From Thiotrichaceae bacterium UBA4486 (GTDB lineage: Bacteria > Pseudomonadota > Gammaproteobacteria > Eutrophobiales > Eutrophobiaceae), in contig DGNS01000006.1 of assembly GCA_002389045.1 (NCBI GenBank), positions 168,737 to 232,736 of the forward strand: 64,000 nt of DNA, given 5' to 3'. Position 1 is the first letter of the stretch; every line of letters begins with the position of its first letter. Shown in pieces: positions 15,617 to 23,995 of the stretch. A model generated the notes under the pieces. That model worked only from the letters and a program-made list of their open reading frames with translations. It ran no database searches and was not told the DNA's origin. A program made the translations under genes and the position numbers.

Positions 15617-16126
15617 ATGGATGTAAGTAAGCTTTCACTTGATGATCTCATCAGCGATATGGCGGCGCGGGTCGATGAGCGCATACGCAGTTTTGCCGAG
15701 CAGACGCCGGTTATGGTCGGCATCCATACCGGCGGTCTGTGGATTGCCGCGGCCATGCGCGAACGCATGCAAACCGAAATCCCGCTGGGAGAATTGAATA
15801 TCGCTTTTTATCGCGATGACTTCAGTCGCATCGGCATGCATCCGCATGTCAGTCCGTCCAACCTGCCCTTCGAGGTCGAGGACCGCCATATTATCCTGGT
15901 GGACGATGTGCTCTACACCGGGCGCACGATTCGTGCGGCGATGAACGAATTATTTGATTACGGCCGGCCGGCGCGCATCACACTGGCTGTGCTCATTGAT
16001 CGTGGCGGCCGCGAATTACCCATGCATGCCGACATCTGTGGAAAAACACTGAGCCTGAAAGCCGGAGAACATGTTAAACTCTCCGGCCCAGAGCCCCTGG
16101 CACTGGTTGTCAAAGAAAACGGATGA
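15617..16126 (+). CDS. pyrR: PyrR: pyr regulator / uracil phosphoribosyltransferase
   Basis: This phosphoribosyltransferase of 169 residues has the PRPP loop ILVDDVLYTGRTIRAA and the HTGGLWIA segment. In firmicutes PyrR attenuates pyr transcription by binding RNA; in gammaproteobacteria its regulatory role is less certain. It overlaps pyrB by four bases (ATGA). No obvious PyrR-binding RNA anti-terminator precedes it, since only 9 bp separate it from ruvX, so regulation in cis would need another mechanism. Confidence 0.92.
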   Translation: MDVSKLSLDDLISDMAARVDERIRSFAEQTPVMVGIHTGGLWIAAAMRERMQTEIPLGELNIAFYRDDFSRIGMHPHVSPSNLPFEVEDRHIILVDDVLYTGRTIRAAMNELFDYGRPARITLAVLIDRGGRELPMHADICGKTLSLKAGEHVKLSGPEPLALVVKENG

Positions 16127-17115
16127 CGCACGCTAACATTCAACTCGACGAAAACGGCCATCTAAAACATTTCCTGAGTATTTATGGACTGGATCGCGGT
16201 TTATTACTGTCGATCCTGGATCATGCCCGATCGTTTGCCGGCGTCGGTGACCGTGCCGTCAAGAAGGTGCCCCTGCTGCGCGGCAAAACCATCGTCAACC
16301 TGTTCTTTGAGCCCAGCACCCGCACCCGCACGACTTTCGAACTCGCCGCCAAGCGACTCTCGGCGGATGTCCTGAACATCAACATTTCCACCTCGGCCAC
16401 CAAAAAAGGCGAGAGTCTCTTTGATACCCTGCAAACGCTGGAAGCCATGCACTGTGATATGTTCGTCGTTCGCCATGCCAACAGCGGCGCCGCGCATTTT
16501 ATTGCCGGCAAAGTGGCTCCGCACATCAGCGTAATCAACGGCGGCGACGGTCGCCACTCGCACCCGACCCAGGCCATGCTGGACATGTTCACCATCCAGC
16601 AGCACAAACCGGACTTCACCCGTTTGAAAGTGGCAATCGTCGGTGACATTCTGCATTCACGCGTCGCCCGTTCCGAGATCCATGCGCTGGCAACCCTCGG
16701 CGCCGAGGAAATACGGGTCATCGGCCCGAAGACGCTCATACCGACTGATATCGAGGCCATGGGCCCGCGCGTATTCCATAATCTCGAACAGGGCCTTGAG
16801 GATGTTGACGTGGTCATCATGCTGCGACTGCAGAACGAACGCATGTGCAGCGCCCTTCTGCCCAGCGAACATGAATATTTCCACCTCTACGGCCTGACCG
16901 AAAAGAAACTCGCCAACGCCAGGGCGGATGCCATTGTCATGCATCCCGGCCCCATCAATCGCGGTATCGAGATCGACTCCAGCGTGGCGGACGGCCGCCA
17001 GTCCGTAATCCTGCAACAGGTCAGTCACGGTATTGCCGTGCGCATGGCCGTCATGGCCATGACCATGGGTTCGCTGGCCGATACGCCGACGCTGGAATCG
17101 CGTGATGAAGTTTAG
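16123..17115 (+). CDS. pyrB: Aspartate carbamoyltransferase catalytic subunit
   Basis: The second step of pyrimidine synthesis joins carbamoyl phosphate to aspartate. The 330-residue protein has the carbamoyl-phosphate loop FEPSTRTRTTFE, then GDGRHSHPTQAMLDM, VGDILHSRVARS and MHPGPINRG. It overlaps pyrC' by 11 bases. No pyrI regulatory subunit gene is present; instead it pairs with a dihydroorotase-like pseudo-enzyme, as in Pseudomonas, where the two form a dodecamer. Confidence 0.95.
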   Translation: MTHANIQLDENGHLKHFLSIYGLDRGLLLSILDHARSFAGVGDRAVKKVPLLRGKTIVNLFFEPSTRTRTTFELAAKRLSADVLNINISTSATKKGESLFDTLQTLEAMHCDMFVVRHANSGAAHFIAGKVAPHISVINGGDGRHSHPTQAMLDMFTIQQHKPDFTRLKVAIVGDILHSRVARSEIHALATLGAEEIRVIGPKTLIPTDIEAMGPRVFHNLEQGLEDVDVVIMLRLQNERMCSALLPSEHEYFHLYGLTEKKLANARADAIVMHPGPINRGIEIDSSVADGRQSVILQQVSHGIAVRMAVMAMTMGSLADTPTLESRDEV

Positions 17116-18382
17116 TATCCGTAATGGCCATCTGGTGGACCCGGCCAACCAGGTCGACGGGGTACGGGACCTGTACGTGGCCGACGGTTATGTCGTTGGT
17201 GTCGGCAAGGCGCCCGACGGCTTCACAGCGGACCGCGAGATTGACGCCGGCGGCCAGGTCGTTTGCCCGGGACTGGTGGACCTCAGTGTGCGTTTACGCG
17301 AGCCCGGGCAGGAACACAAGGCAACCATCGCCAGTGAACTGGATGCCGCCGTCAGCAGCGGCATCACCAGTGTCTGTTGCCAGCCCGACACCAAACCGGT
17401 TCTCGATAACCCGGCCGTGGCCGAACTGATACACCAGCGTGCCCTGAACAATGATCTCTGCCGGATCCTGCCGCTGGCCGCGCTTACCCAGGGCCTGGCC
17501 GGCCAGACACTGACGGATATGAACGCCCTGAAGGAGATCGGCTGTATCGGTGTTTCCAATGCCAACGCCGACATGAACAACGCCGAGGTGCTGCGCCGGG
17601 CCCTGGAATACGCCAGCAGTTGCAACTTGACGGTGCACCTGTTCTGCGAGGATCCCTGCCTGAAAAACGACGGTGTGGTACATGAAGGCGCGCTGGGCAC
17701 GCGCCTGGGTCTGCCCGGCATACCGGCGACCGCGGAAACTCTATCAGTCAGCCGCGCCTTGTTACTTGCCTGCCAGACCGGTGCACGCGTCCATTTGTCG
17801 CGCATCACCTGCGCCGGCAGTATTGACCTCATTGCCCGGGCGCGAGACCACGGATTGCCCGTCAGTGCCGATACCGGGATCTGTCATCTGCACCTGAATG
17901 ACACCGAGGTGGACAATTTCAATACCCAGTGCCATCTTGACCCGCCGCTGCGCACCGAAACCGATCGCCTGGCCCTGCTTCAGGCTCTTTCTGACGGCGT
18001 TATCCAGGCCATCTGTTCCGATCATCAACCCCATGATAACGATGCCAAGGCAGCGCCTTTCAGTCTCAGCGAACCCGGCGCCTCCACCATCGAACACCTG
18101 CTCGGCCTGGTCATGAAACTGGTCAGGGAAGAGTACCTGACCCTGGTCGATGCCATTGCCGCCCTCACCCATCATCCGGCGGCTATCGTGATGCCGGATC
18201 TCGGACGGCTGGACGTGGACCGGCCGGCGGATGTGTGTATTTTTCATCCGGGGAAAACATTCACCATCGACCGGCGCTCGATGATCAGCGCCGGGAAAAA
18301 CACGCCTTTCGATGGTTGGGAACTACCGGCCACGGTAACCCATACGCTGATAGACGGGCGCCTTGTGTATACTGTCGATTAA
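17105..18382 (+). CDS. Dihydroorotase-like non-catalytic protein PyrC' (PyrX)
   Basis: This 425-residue amidohydrolase-fold protein matches the type I dihydroorotase family. The zinc-binding motif after the first strand, normally DxHxH, reads DLSVRLREPG here, so both histidines are lost. The later VHLFCEDP, HLSRIT and SDHQPHD blocks are recognisable but partly altered. It is therefore almost certainly inactive, like Pseudomonas PyrC', which is needed to assemble aspartate carbamoyltransferase. A functional pyrC must lie elsewhere. The start is the ATG at 17105; a GTG lies one codon earlier. Confidence 0.88.
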   Translation: MKFSIRNGHLVDPANQVDGVRDLYVADGYVVGVGKAPDGFTADREIDAGGQVVCPGLVDLSVRLREPGQEHKATIASELDAAVSSGITSVCCQPDTKPVLDNPAVAELIHQRALNNDLCRILPLAALTQGLAGQTLTDMNALKEIGCIGVSNANADMNNAEVLRRALEYASSCNLTVHLFCEDPCLKNDGVVHEGALGTRLGLPGIPATAETLSVSRALLLACQTGARVHLSRITCAGSIDLIARARDHGLPVSADTGICHLHLNDTEVDNFNTQCHLDPPLRTETDRLALLQALSDGVIQAICSDHQPHDNDAKAAPFSLSEPGASTIEHLLGLVMKLVREEYLTLVDAIAALTHHPAAIVMPDLGRLDVDRPADVCIFHPGKTFTIDRRSMISAGKNTPFDGWELPATVTHTLIDGRLVYTVD

Positions 18383-18402
18383 TCCAGAACGCCACGACTA
18401 CA

Positions 18403-19284
18403 ATGCAGCATCCGGACAGCCGCGGAACGATATTCTCTGAAAACGCCACCGTCATCGATCACAAGGCTTATGCCGGCGAGCAGTACGTGCTGAGGTTACG
18501 GGCGCCGAAGACAGCGGCGCACAGCCGGGCCGGAAGTTTCATACATCTGCAATGCGATGCCACCCTGCCCATGCGAAGGCCCATGTCCATCATGCGCGCC
18601 GATGCCGATGCCGGCTGGATTGATATCCTTTACAAGGCCCATGGCGAAGGCACACGACTGCTCGCACACCGCAAAATCGACGACCAACTGGGAATTCTCG
18701 GCCCCATCGGCGTACCGTTCAAACAGAACGGTTATCGCCGCCTGCCGCTGCTGATTGGTGGTGGTGTCGGCATGCCTCCCATGATCTACCTGGCTGAGCA
18801 TCTGCGTAAACAGCATAGGGATAGCGAACCATTCGTAATTCTTGGCTCGGAAGTGCCGTTTCCGTTCAAGCCCGTGCCCTCGACCATCCTGGTGAGCGGG
18901 ATCCCCGGCGATGCCATCGCCGCCATGCCATTGCTGGAGGACTGGCAGATTGCCAGTCGTCTCACCAGTCAGCAGGGTTACCCCGGCTGCCATCAGGGTC
19001 TGGTCACGGATCTTGCCCGGGAATGGATCAGCGCAAGGGATGCGCACCTTGAGGAAATCGAGATATTCGCCTGCGGTCCCACACCCATGTTGCGCGCCGT
19101 GGCCCACCTGGCCCAGGAATTCGAACTGCCCTGCCAGGTCTCACTGGAGGAATACATGGCCTGTGCCGTGGGTGGTTGTGCCGGCTGTGCCGTGAGGATA
19201 GAAACGGCGACGGGACCGGCGATGAAACGGGTCTGTGTGGACGGACCGGTATTCGAGGGCGCCGCGGTATTTCCCCGCCGATAA
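18403..19284 (+). CDS. Dihydroorotate dehydrogenase electron-transfer-like flavoprotein (PyrK-like)
   Basis: This 293-residue protein has a ferredoxin-reductase fold. The FAD-binding barrel includes MRRPMSIMRAD, the NAD-binding part starts at LLIGGGVGMPPMIYLA, and the CGPTPMLRAVA motif follows. The [2Fe-2S] cysteines are in YMACAVGGCAGCAVR and the later KRVCVDG, spaced C-x4-C-x2-C-x12-C. Such subunits pass electrons from NADH to a class 1B dihydroorotate dehydrogenase, but no pyrD gene is adjacent. The start is the ATG at 18403. Confidence 0.82.
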   Translation: MQHPDSRGTIFSENATVIDHKAYAGEQYVLRLRAPKTAAHSRAGSFIHLQCDATLPMRRPMSIMRADADAGWIDILYKAHGEGTRLLAHRKIDDQLGILGPIGVPFKQNGYRRLPLLIGGGVGMPPMIYLAEHLRKQHRDSEPFVILGSEVPFPFKPVPSTILVSGIPGDAIAAMPLLEDWQIASRLTSQQGYPGCHQGLVTDLAREWISARDAHLEEIEIFACGPTPMLRAVAHLAQEFELPCQVSLEEYMACAVGGCAGCAVRIETATGPAMKRVCVDGPVFEGAAVFPRR

Positions 19285-19288
19285 AGCA

Positions 19289-19972
19289 ATGTACGCAAAT
19301 TCCCGCCCGGTCAGCAGCGATCACACCGGCAGCGCTGTGCGTACTCAATGCCTGGTCCGGCGATATCGCCGGCATGACTATCAGCGCCCGATCGCGGTCA
19401 ACAATCAACAGGTATTCGAAACGCTGCACGCACTGCATGCCCGCTCAGCGTTACCGCTGATCCTGGATTCCGGCTGCGGTAACGGCGCCAGCACAGTGGC
19501 GCTGGCCGAAAATAATCCGCATTCTCTGGTCATTGGCATCGATAAATCGGCCTACCGCCTGCGCCGGCGTGTGCTGGAGAGGAATATTTACCGCCAGGGC
19601 AACCTGGTCCTGGCGCACGCTGATGTCATCGATATCTGGCGTCTGGCGGTAGCAGCCGGCTGGTCCCTGCATCGTCATGTCATCTATTACCCCAACCCGT
19701 GGCCGAAACAGAAGCACCGGGCACGGCGCTGGTATGCGCACCCGGTGTTCCCCTTTCTGCTGCGCCTTGGCGGTGAACTGGAAGTTCGCAGTAACTGGTC
19801 AACCTACATCCGGGAGTTCTCCAGCGCCCTCTGCGCCTGTGATCAGCCGTACCGGATCACCACCGTAAACGCGGCGCCGGACACGGTCAGCCCGTTCGAG
19901 CGCAAATATAGGGCCAGCGGTCATGACCTGCATCGATTAACGGCGTGGTTACAACCAGGTGGTCATCAGTAA
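19289..19972 (+). CDS. TrmB-like SAM-dependent methyltransferase
   Basis: This 227-residue class I methyltransferase carries the SAM loop LDSGCGNGASTVALA and the motif YPNPWPKQKHRARRW, which corresponds to the PDPWPKxRHxKRR block of tRNA (guanine-N7)-methyltransferase TrmB. The catalytic aspartate position in that block is asparagine here. The N-terminus is short and basic. It may be a divergent TrmB or a paralogue with another substrate. It starts 4 bp after the PyrK-like gene. Confidence 0.75.
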   Translation: MYANSRPVSSDHTGSAVRTQCLVRRYRRHDYQRPIAVNNQQVFETLHALHARSALPLILDSGCGNGASTVALAENNPHSLVIGIDKSAYRLRRRVLERNIYRQGNLVLAHADVIDIWRLAVAAGWSLHRHVIYYPNPWPKQKHRARRWYAHPVFPFLLRLGGELEVRSNWSTYIREFSSALCACDQPYRITTVNAAPDTVSPFERKYRASGHDLHRLTAWLQPGGHQ

Positions 19973-20037
19973 CCAGACACGTGGTTAATTTGAACCAGAA
20001 ACCACGGCTTAATAGACAGTATCGACCTATTCATCAT

Positions 20038-20079
20038 TTGATTTAAATCAAATAACCCATTGATATTGTGCAATATATA
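20038..20079 (+). promoter_or_regulatory. FNR/ANR-type class II promoter of pqqA
   Basis: TTGAT-TTAA-ATCAA (20038-20051) is a perfect FNR consensus. A -10 element TATATA (20074-20079) predicts a start near 20086. The box centre (20044.5) is then 41.5 bp upstream, the classic position for activation by FNR-family proteins. The next gene on this strand is pqqA. Confidence 0.78.
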
Positions 20080-20162
20080 CATAATCTTGTCAGATCCTGG
20101 CACAGCGAATGCATATACAAGAGTAGAAGTTTATACATTCACCATCAATGAGGAGAAGCATC

Positions 20163-20237
20163 ATGAAATGGGATACACCTGAATACAGCGACATTCGTTT
20201 TGGTTTTGAAGTAACCATGTACATCAACAACAAGTAA
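20163..20237 (+). CDS. pqqA: PqqA, pyrroloquinoline quinone precursor peptide (24 aa)
   Basis: This 24-residue peptide carries the PqqA signature. Glu16 and Tyr20 in EVTMY are the pair cross-linked by the radical-SAM enzyme PqqE during PQQ synthesis. The flanks MKWDTPEYSDIRFGF are typical of the family. A strong AGGAG ribosome binding site lies 7 bp before the ATG. No pqqB, C, D or E follows: a terminator comes at once and the next gene is on the other strand, so it is an orphan. A short hairpin (20228-20235 with 20240-20247) spans the stop codon. Confidence 0.9.
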   Translation: MKWDTPEYSDIRFGFEVTMYINNK

Positions 20238-20253
20238 TCACTTGTTGGTACTG

Positions 20254-20282
20254 AAAAAGGCCTCTTGATGAGGCCTTTTTTT
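20254..20282. terminator. Bidirectional rho-independent terminator
   Basis: The stem GGCCTC/GAGGCC (20259-20264 and 20270-20275) has a TTGAT loop, is preceded by five A and followed by seven T. It can end pqqA on the plus strand and the AstE/AspA-like gene on the minus strand. Confidence 0.9.
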
Positions 20283-20297
20283 ATGCCTGCAGATTGA

Positions 20298-21353
20298 TCA
20301 GGTCAGGGGTGGATCCGCCGGGCTGGAGCTGTCGGTTGCCGGATCCAGCGATTGCTGAAATTCCTCGATGTGCTCGGCGGCCGTATCGAGACGCTTGAAA
20401 CGGGCAATATGAAACAGGGCTTCTCCCTCGTTCACGAGCGGAATATTGGTGCGACCGATAATGATACCTTCCGCCGGGGAGAGAATTTTTTCTTCCCGCT
20501 CGCCAAAAGGGTCCGATACCACACCCAGGGATTCCCCATTATTAACCCTGGAACCAAGCGGTTTGACCAGACGCAGAATGCCGCTCTGCGGCGCCCGGAC
20601 CCAGCTGCTGGAACTGGCGACAATGGGATCAGGAAGGGGTTTGCGGCTTTTCAGTTTCGGTAGCATGCCCAGCTCGCGCATGACCGAGAGCACCCCGCGA
20701 ACACCGGCGCGAATGCAGACCTCATCAAAGCGCAGAGCTTCCCCGGCCTCGTAAACAATCACGGCGATATCGAGTTTTTCCACGGCTTCACGCAGAGAGC
20801 CTTCGACGATACTGGTGTTCAGAATGACCGGGGGCTTGAATGCCCGGGCCATTTTCTCCGTTTCCTCATCATCCAGCACGGCGCGCACCTGGGGCAGGTT
20901 ATCCCGGTGTATGGCGCCGGTATGCAGATCAATGCCATGAGTACAACGCGCCACGATCTCGTTTAAAAAGCGGTGGGCGATGCGGGCGGCAAGCGAGCCG
21001 GATTCCGAACCCGGAAAGGAGCGGTTGAGGTCACGCCGGTCAGGCAGGTAACGGGACTGATTTATGAAACCGAAAATATTGACCACGGGTATGGCCAGCA
21101 GGGTACCGTGCAACCGGGCCAGCGATTTGGTACGCAGCACCCGGCGGATGATCTCGACACCATTGATCTCGTCGCCGTGAACCGCGCCGGAAAGAAACAG
21201 AGTCGGCCCGGACTTGCGGCCATGCACTACGTGCACCGGCATCTCCAGTTCGGTGTGTGTATAGAGGCTGGGAACGGGGATTTCGAGAGAGATACGCTGA
21301 CCGGGTTTGATGACAACGCCTGCAATTTCGAACGGCGCCTGCATTGGACTCAC
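20298..21353 (-). CDS. AstE/AspA-family zinc hydrolase
   Basis: This 351-residue protein belongs to the succinylglutamate desuccinylase/aspartoacylase family of zinc carboxypeptidase-like hydrolases. The zinc ligands are in SGAVHGDEINGVE and GIDLHTG, followed by DRRDLNRSFPG. The last 100 residues form a separate beta-rich, barrel-sandwich-like part. The start is a GTG at 21353 overlapping the rimK stop. Coupling to rimK suggests it acts on amino acid or peptide tails, perhaps glutamate; that is inferred from position only. Confidence 0.82.
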   Translation of the reverse strand: MSPMQAPFEIAGVVIKPGQRISLEIPVPSLYTHTELEMPVHVVHGRKSGPTLFLSGAVHGDEINGVEIIRRVLRTKSLARLHGTLLAIPVVNIFGFINQSRYLPDRRDLNRSFPGSESGSLAARIAHRFLNEIVARCTHGIDLHTGAIHRDNLPQVRAVLDDEETEKMARAFKPPVILNTSIVEGSLREAVEKLDIAVIVYEAGEALRFDEVCIRAGVRGVLSVMRELGMLPKLKSRKPLPDPIVASSSSWVRAPQSGILRLVKPLGSRVNNGESLGVVSDPFGEREEKILSPAEGIIIGRTNIPLVNEGEALFHIARFKRLDTAAEHIEEFQQSLDPATDSSSPADPPLT

Positions 21354-22258
21354 CCCCGGCTGCCCTTGGTTCCGGTCTTGCCCTGTTTCCAGTTCTTTTC
21401 CAGAAAACTGATGACCATGCCGGCGATATCCCTGTTGGTCGCGGATTCAATACCCTCAAGGCCGGGGGAGGAATTCACTTCCATAACCACCGGCCCGTGG
21501 GTCGAACGCAGGATATCGACACCGCAGACATTCAGTCCCATGGTTTTCGCCGCGCGCGTGGCCGTGGATCGTTCCTCGGGTGTGATCTTGATCAACGAGG
21601 CGGCTCCACCACGATGGATGTTGGAGCGGAATTCCCCGGCCTTGGCCTGACGCTTCATGGCGGCCACCACCTTGTCACCGATCACCAGGCAGCGAATATC
21701 GGCGCCGCCTGCTTCCTTGATGTATTCCTGCACAAGCACACTGGCTTTCAGGCCTAGAAATGATTCGATAACACTTTCCGCAGCTTTCTTGGTCTCGGCC
21801 AGCACGACACCAATGCCCTGGGTACCCTGCAATAACTTGATCACCAGCGGGGTGCCGCCGACCATTTCAATCAAATCCTGGATATCGTCGGGCTTGTTGG
21901 CAAACCCGGTAACGGGCAGCCCTATACCTTTACGTGACAGCAGTTGCAGGGCGCGTAACTTGTCCCTGGATCGTGCCACGGCTACGGATTCGTTGAGCGG
22001 ATAGACTCCCATCATCTCGAACTGCCGCAGCACTGCCGTACCATAAAACGTCACCGATGCACCGATCCTCGGGATGACGGCGTCAAAATTAATCAGATCC
22101 TCGCCCTTGTAGTGAATGCTGGGTGCCAGCGAGGTAATGTTCATATAGCAACGCAACACATCCAGGATACGTACTGTATGGCCGCGCGCCTCGGCAGCTT
22201 CCACCAGTCGCCGGGTGGAATAGAGATTCGCGTTTCTTGAGAGCAATGCAATTTTCAT
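21350..22258 (-). CDS. rimK: Ribosomal protein S6 glutamate ligase family protein RimK
   Basis: This ATP-grasp ligase of 302 residues adds glutamate residues to the C-terminus of ribosomal protein S6 in related species. Motifs are NRDK-like VARSRDKLRALQLL, the ATP-grasp core TPLVIKLLQGTQGIGV, VQEYI, and metal-binding VVMEVNSSPGLEGIE at the end. It overlaps both neighbours by four bases, so rimB-rimK-hydrolase is one coupled operon. Pseudomonas has a comparable rim operon in which RimK controls ribosome composition. Confidence 0.92.
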   Translation of the reverse strand: MKIALLSRNANLYSTRRLVEAAEARGHTVRILDVLRCYMNITSLAPSIHYKGEDLINFDAVIPRIGASVTFYGTAVLRQFEMMGVYPLNESVAVARSRDKLRALQLLSRKGIGLPVTGFANKPDDIQDLIEMVGGTPLVIKLLQGTQGIGVVLAETKKAAESVIESFLGLKASVLVQEYIKEAGGADIRCLVIGDKVVAAMKRQAKAGEFRSNIHRGGAASLIKITPEERSTATRAAKTMGLNVCGVDILRSTHGPVVMEVNSSPGLEGIESATNRDIAGMVISFLEKNWKQGKTGTKGSRG

Positions 22259-22752
22259 AAGTCCTTAACAGCAGCTGGATTATCGTATACCGATAGCAGG
22301 CCCTTGCCCGCGATGAATGAACGTGAAGGATCGACCGCAAAACCACCACTGCTGATCGAGTTTCTGCCGAGCAACATCCGGAATAACATGCCTTCACGAT
22401 TGGTCAGACTGAAATCCGAGCGCCATTCCCGGCCTGCGTAGCGGATCAGCGTATTGATAAAATATCGTTCCTCTTCGTGGCCGCCCGAGTCACGCACGAT
22501 GCGCTTGTCTATCACCTCGGCCTTGCAGTCGATACTGATGTCTGTCCTTTTTTGTAGCGGGTGAACCTTGAATATCACATACTCCCTGTTATTCTCAATC
22601 ACAGTTTCGAGACACCAGGCATGTATGGCGGAAGACTTGGCCCCGGTGTCGACCTTGGCCTTGATGCAGGGGATGCCGAGCTCGGGCAGTGCCAGCCATT
22701 CTCTCCAGCCAATAACAGTGGAAGCACCGTCACTCTTCATTGCTATAAGCAT
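22255..22752 (-). CDS. RimB-like retropepsin-fold protease
   Basis: This 165-residue protein has an aspartyl-protease-like motif KVDTGAKSSAIHA and the later LLGRNSI region, as in the family often misnamed ATP-dependent zinc protease. Pseudomonas RimB is of this type and removes RimK-added glutamates. Two ATG codons (22752 and 22740) are possible; neither has a clear ribosome binding site. It is the first gene of the operon and divergent from a LysR regulator with a 36-bp gap. Confidence 0.82.
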   Translation of the reverse strand: MLIAMKSDGASTVIGWREWLALPELGIPCIKAKVDTGAKSSAIHAWCLETVIENNREYVIFKVHPLQKRTDISIDCKAEVIDKRIVRDSGGHEEERYFINTLIRYAGREWRSDFSLTNREGMLFRMLLGRNSISSGGFAVDPSRSFIAGKGLLSVYDNPAAVKDL

Positions 22753-22788
22753 TTATCATCAGACAGTCGGGCAACGATAACATAGAAT

Positions 22789-23616
22789 ATGGATGTAGAT
22801 CTTTTAAAAACCTTCCTCGAGGTTCACAAGACCCGGCACTTCGGCAGGGCTGCTGAAAACCTGTTTATTACCCAGTCTGCCGTCAGTGCGCGTATCCGGC
22901 AACTGGAGGAAATCCTCGGCGTACAACTGTTTCATCGTGATCGTAAAAATATCAAACCGACCGCATCCGGTGAAAAACTCATTGAACACGCCGAAGCGAT
23001 CATCGCCATGTGGAATCGCGTCAAGCTGGATGTCGCCGGTGAACAGTACGGACGCATTCCCCTGATAGTGGGCGCTGTATCCAGCCTTTGGGATATCTAT
23101 ATGCCGCGCTGGCTGAAAGATATCAGTCCGGGACTGAAGGATTTTCTGCTGACCTGCAACGTGGTTTCTTCGGATGCGATTCATCGGCACATCGTTGAAG
23201 GGTCACTGGATCTGGCATTTACCTATGAACCGCCGCAACTGGACCGGATCCGTATTCTCCGCACCATCCCCATCCGCTTTATGCTGGTTTCCGCAAGTCA
23301 CGGGCTGGACTGTAAATCAGCAATGGATTCCGGGTATGTGTACGTGGACTGGGGTACACCTTTTTCCATCACGCACAGCCAGATTTTTCATGACATGCCC
23401 AGCCCGGCACTGCGACTCGACCTGGGCCGGATCGCCAGGGATTACATTATCAAGGTGGGAGGGTCAGCCTATCTGCCGGATACAATGGTGAAACGTGACA
23501 TGGAAAAAGGGCGTCTTTTCGTGGTTAAAAACGCCCCTGTTATTGAACGCAATGCCTACCTGATCATGAACCGGGACAACGCGCACTATCAGCGCGTGCT
23601 CGATCTCATGAAATAG
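22789..23616 (+). CDS. LysR family transcriptional regulator, HdfR-like
   Basis: This 275-residue regulator has an N-terminal winged helix-turn-helix (FGRAAENLFITQSAVSARIR, residues 18-37) and a C-terminal effector domain. The first 60 residues resemble HdfR. It is transcribed divergently from the rimB-rimK operon with only 36 bp between the starts, which suggests that it regulates that operon or itself. The effector is unknown. Confidence 0.88.
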   Translation: MDVDLLKTFLEVHKTRHFGRAAENLFITQSAVSARIRQLEEILGVQLFHRDRKNIKPTASGEKLIEHAEAIIAMWNRVKLDVAGEQYGRIPLIVGAVSSLWDIYMPRWLKDISPGLKDFLLTCNVVSSDAIHRHIVEGSLDLAFTYEPPQLDRIRILRTIPIRFMLVSASHGLDCKSAMDSGYVYVDWGTPFSITHSQIFHDMPSPALRLDLGRIARDYIIKVGGSAYLPDTMVKRDMEKGRLFVVKNAPVIERNAYLIMNRDNAHYQRVLDLMK

Positions 23617-23629
23617 TCGCGCTGCCTGA

Positions 23630-23818
23630 TCAGTCGTAATATTCCATGTTGCGGCTGGACAGCGCGGCAATTCCGCCCCGGATTTCCAGCTGATCGGTTT
23701 CCACGACAGGCGTGTTGTAAACCGGAGCGGTTTGCTGTTGCGGCTGATTCACGCTTTCCCGGTTATCCACATTACTGAATGCAAACATACTGCCTGCACT
23801 TTTAAACAAGTTTTTCAT
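23630..23818 (-). CDS. Small hypothetical protein (62 aa)
   Basis: I do not recognise this protein. It is mildly polar, with NQPQQQTAPVYNTPVV in the middle and a C-terminal QLEIRGGIAALSSRN segment. There is no signal peptide or membrane segment. The ATG at 23818 lacks a clear ribosome binding site. It lies convergent with the LysR gene, and composition does not argue against coding. Moderate support only. Confidence 0.5.
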   Translation of the reverse strand: MKNLFKSAGSMFAFSNVDNRESVNQPQQQTAPVYNTPVVETDQLEIRGGIAALSSRNMEYYD

Positions 23819-23995
23819 GATGATTTATTACTCTGTTAATTGAAATCTGCCTTACACTGACAATGTCCGATGCAGCCAGTTCAGCGTCCGGGTTCTTTTC
23901 TGTTATGCAGCCGGGATGGCGCCACCTGAATCGCGCGTCCGGCTACGGGTTATGCATTGCTGCAGGCGTATTCGATCAGTCCAGATCAGCCCTGC
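23819..23995. other. Intergenic stretch, nothing recognised
   Basis: This 177-bp gap between two minus-strand small genes shows no strong promoter, terminator or repeat. It may carry the promoter of the 62-residue gene. Confidence 0.4.
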
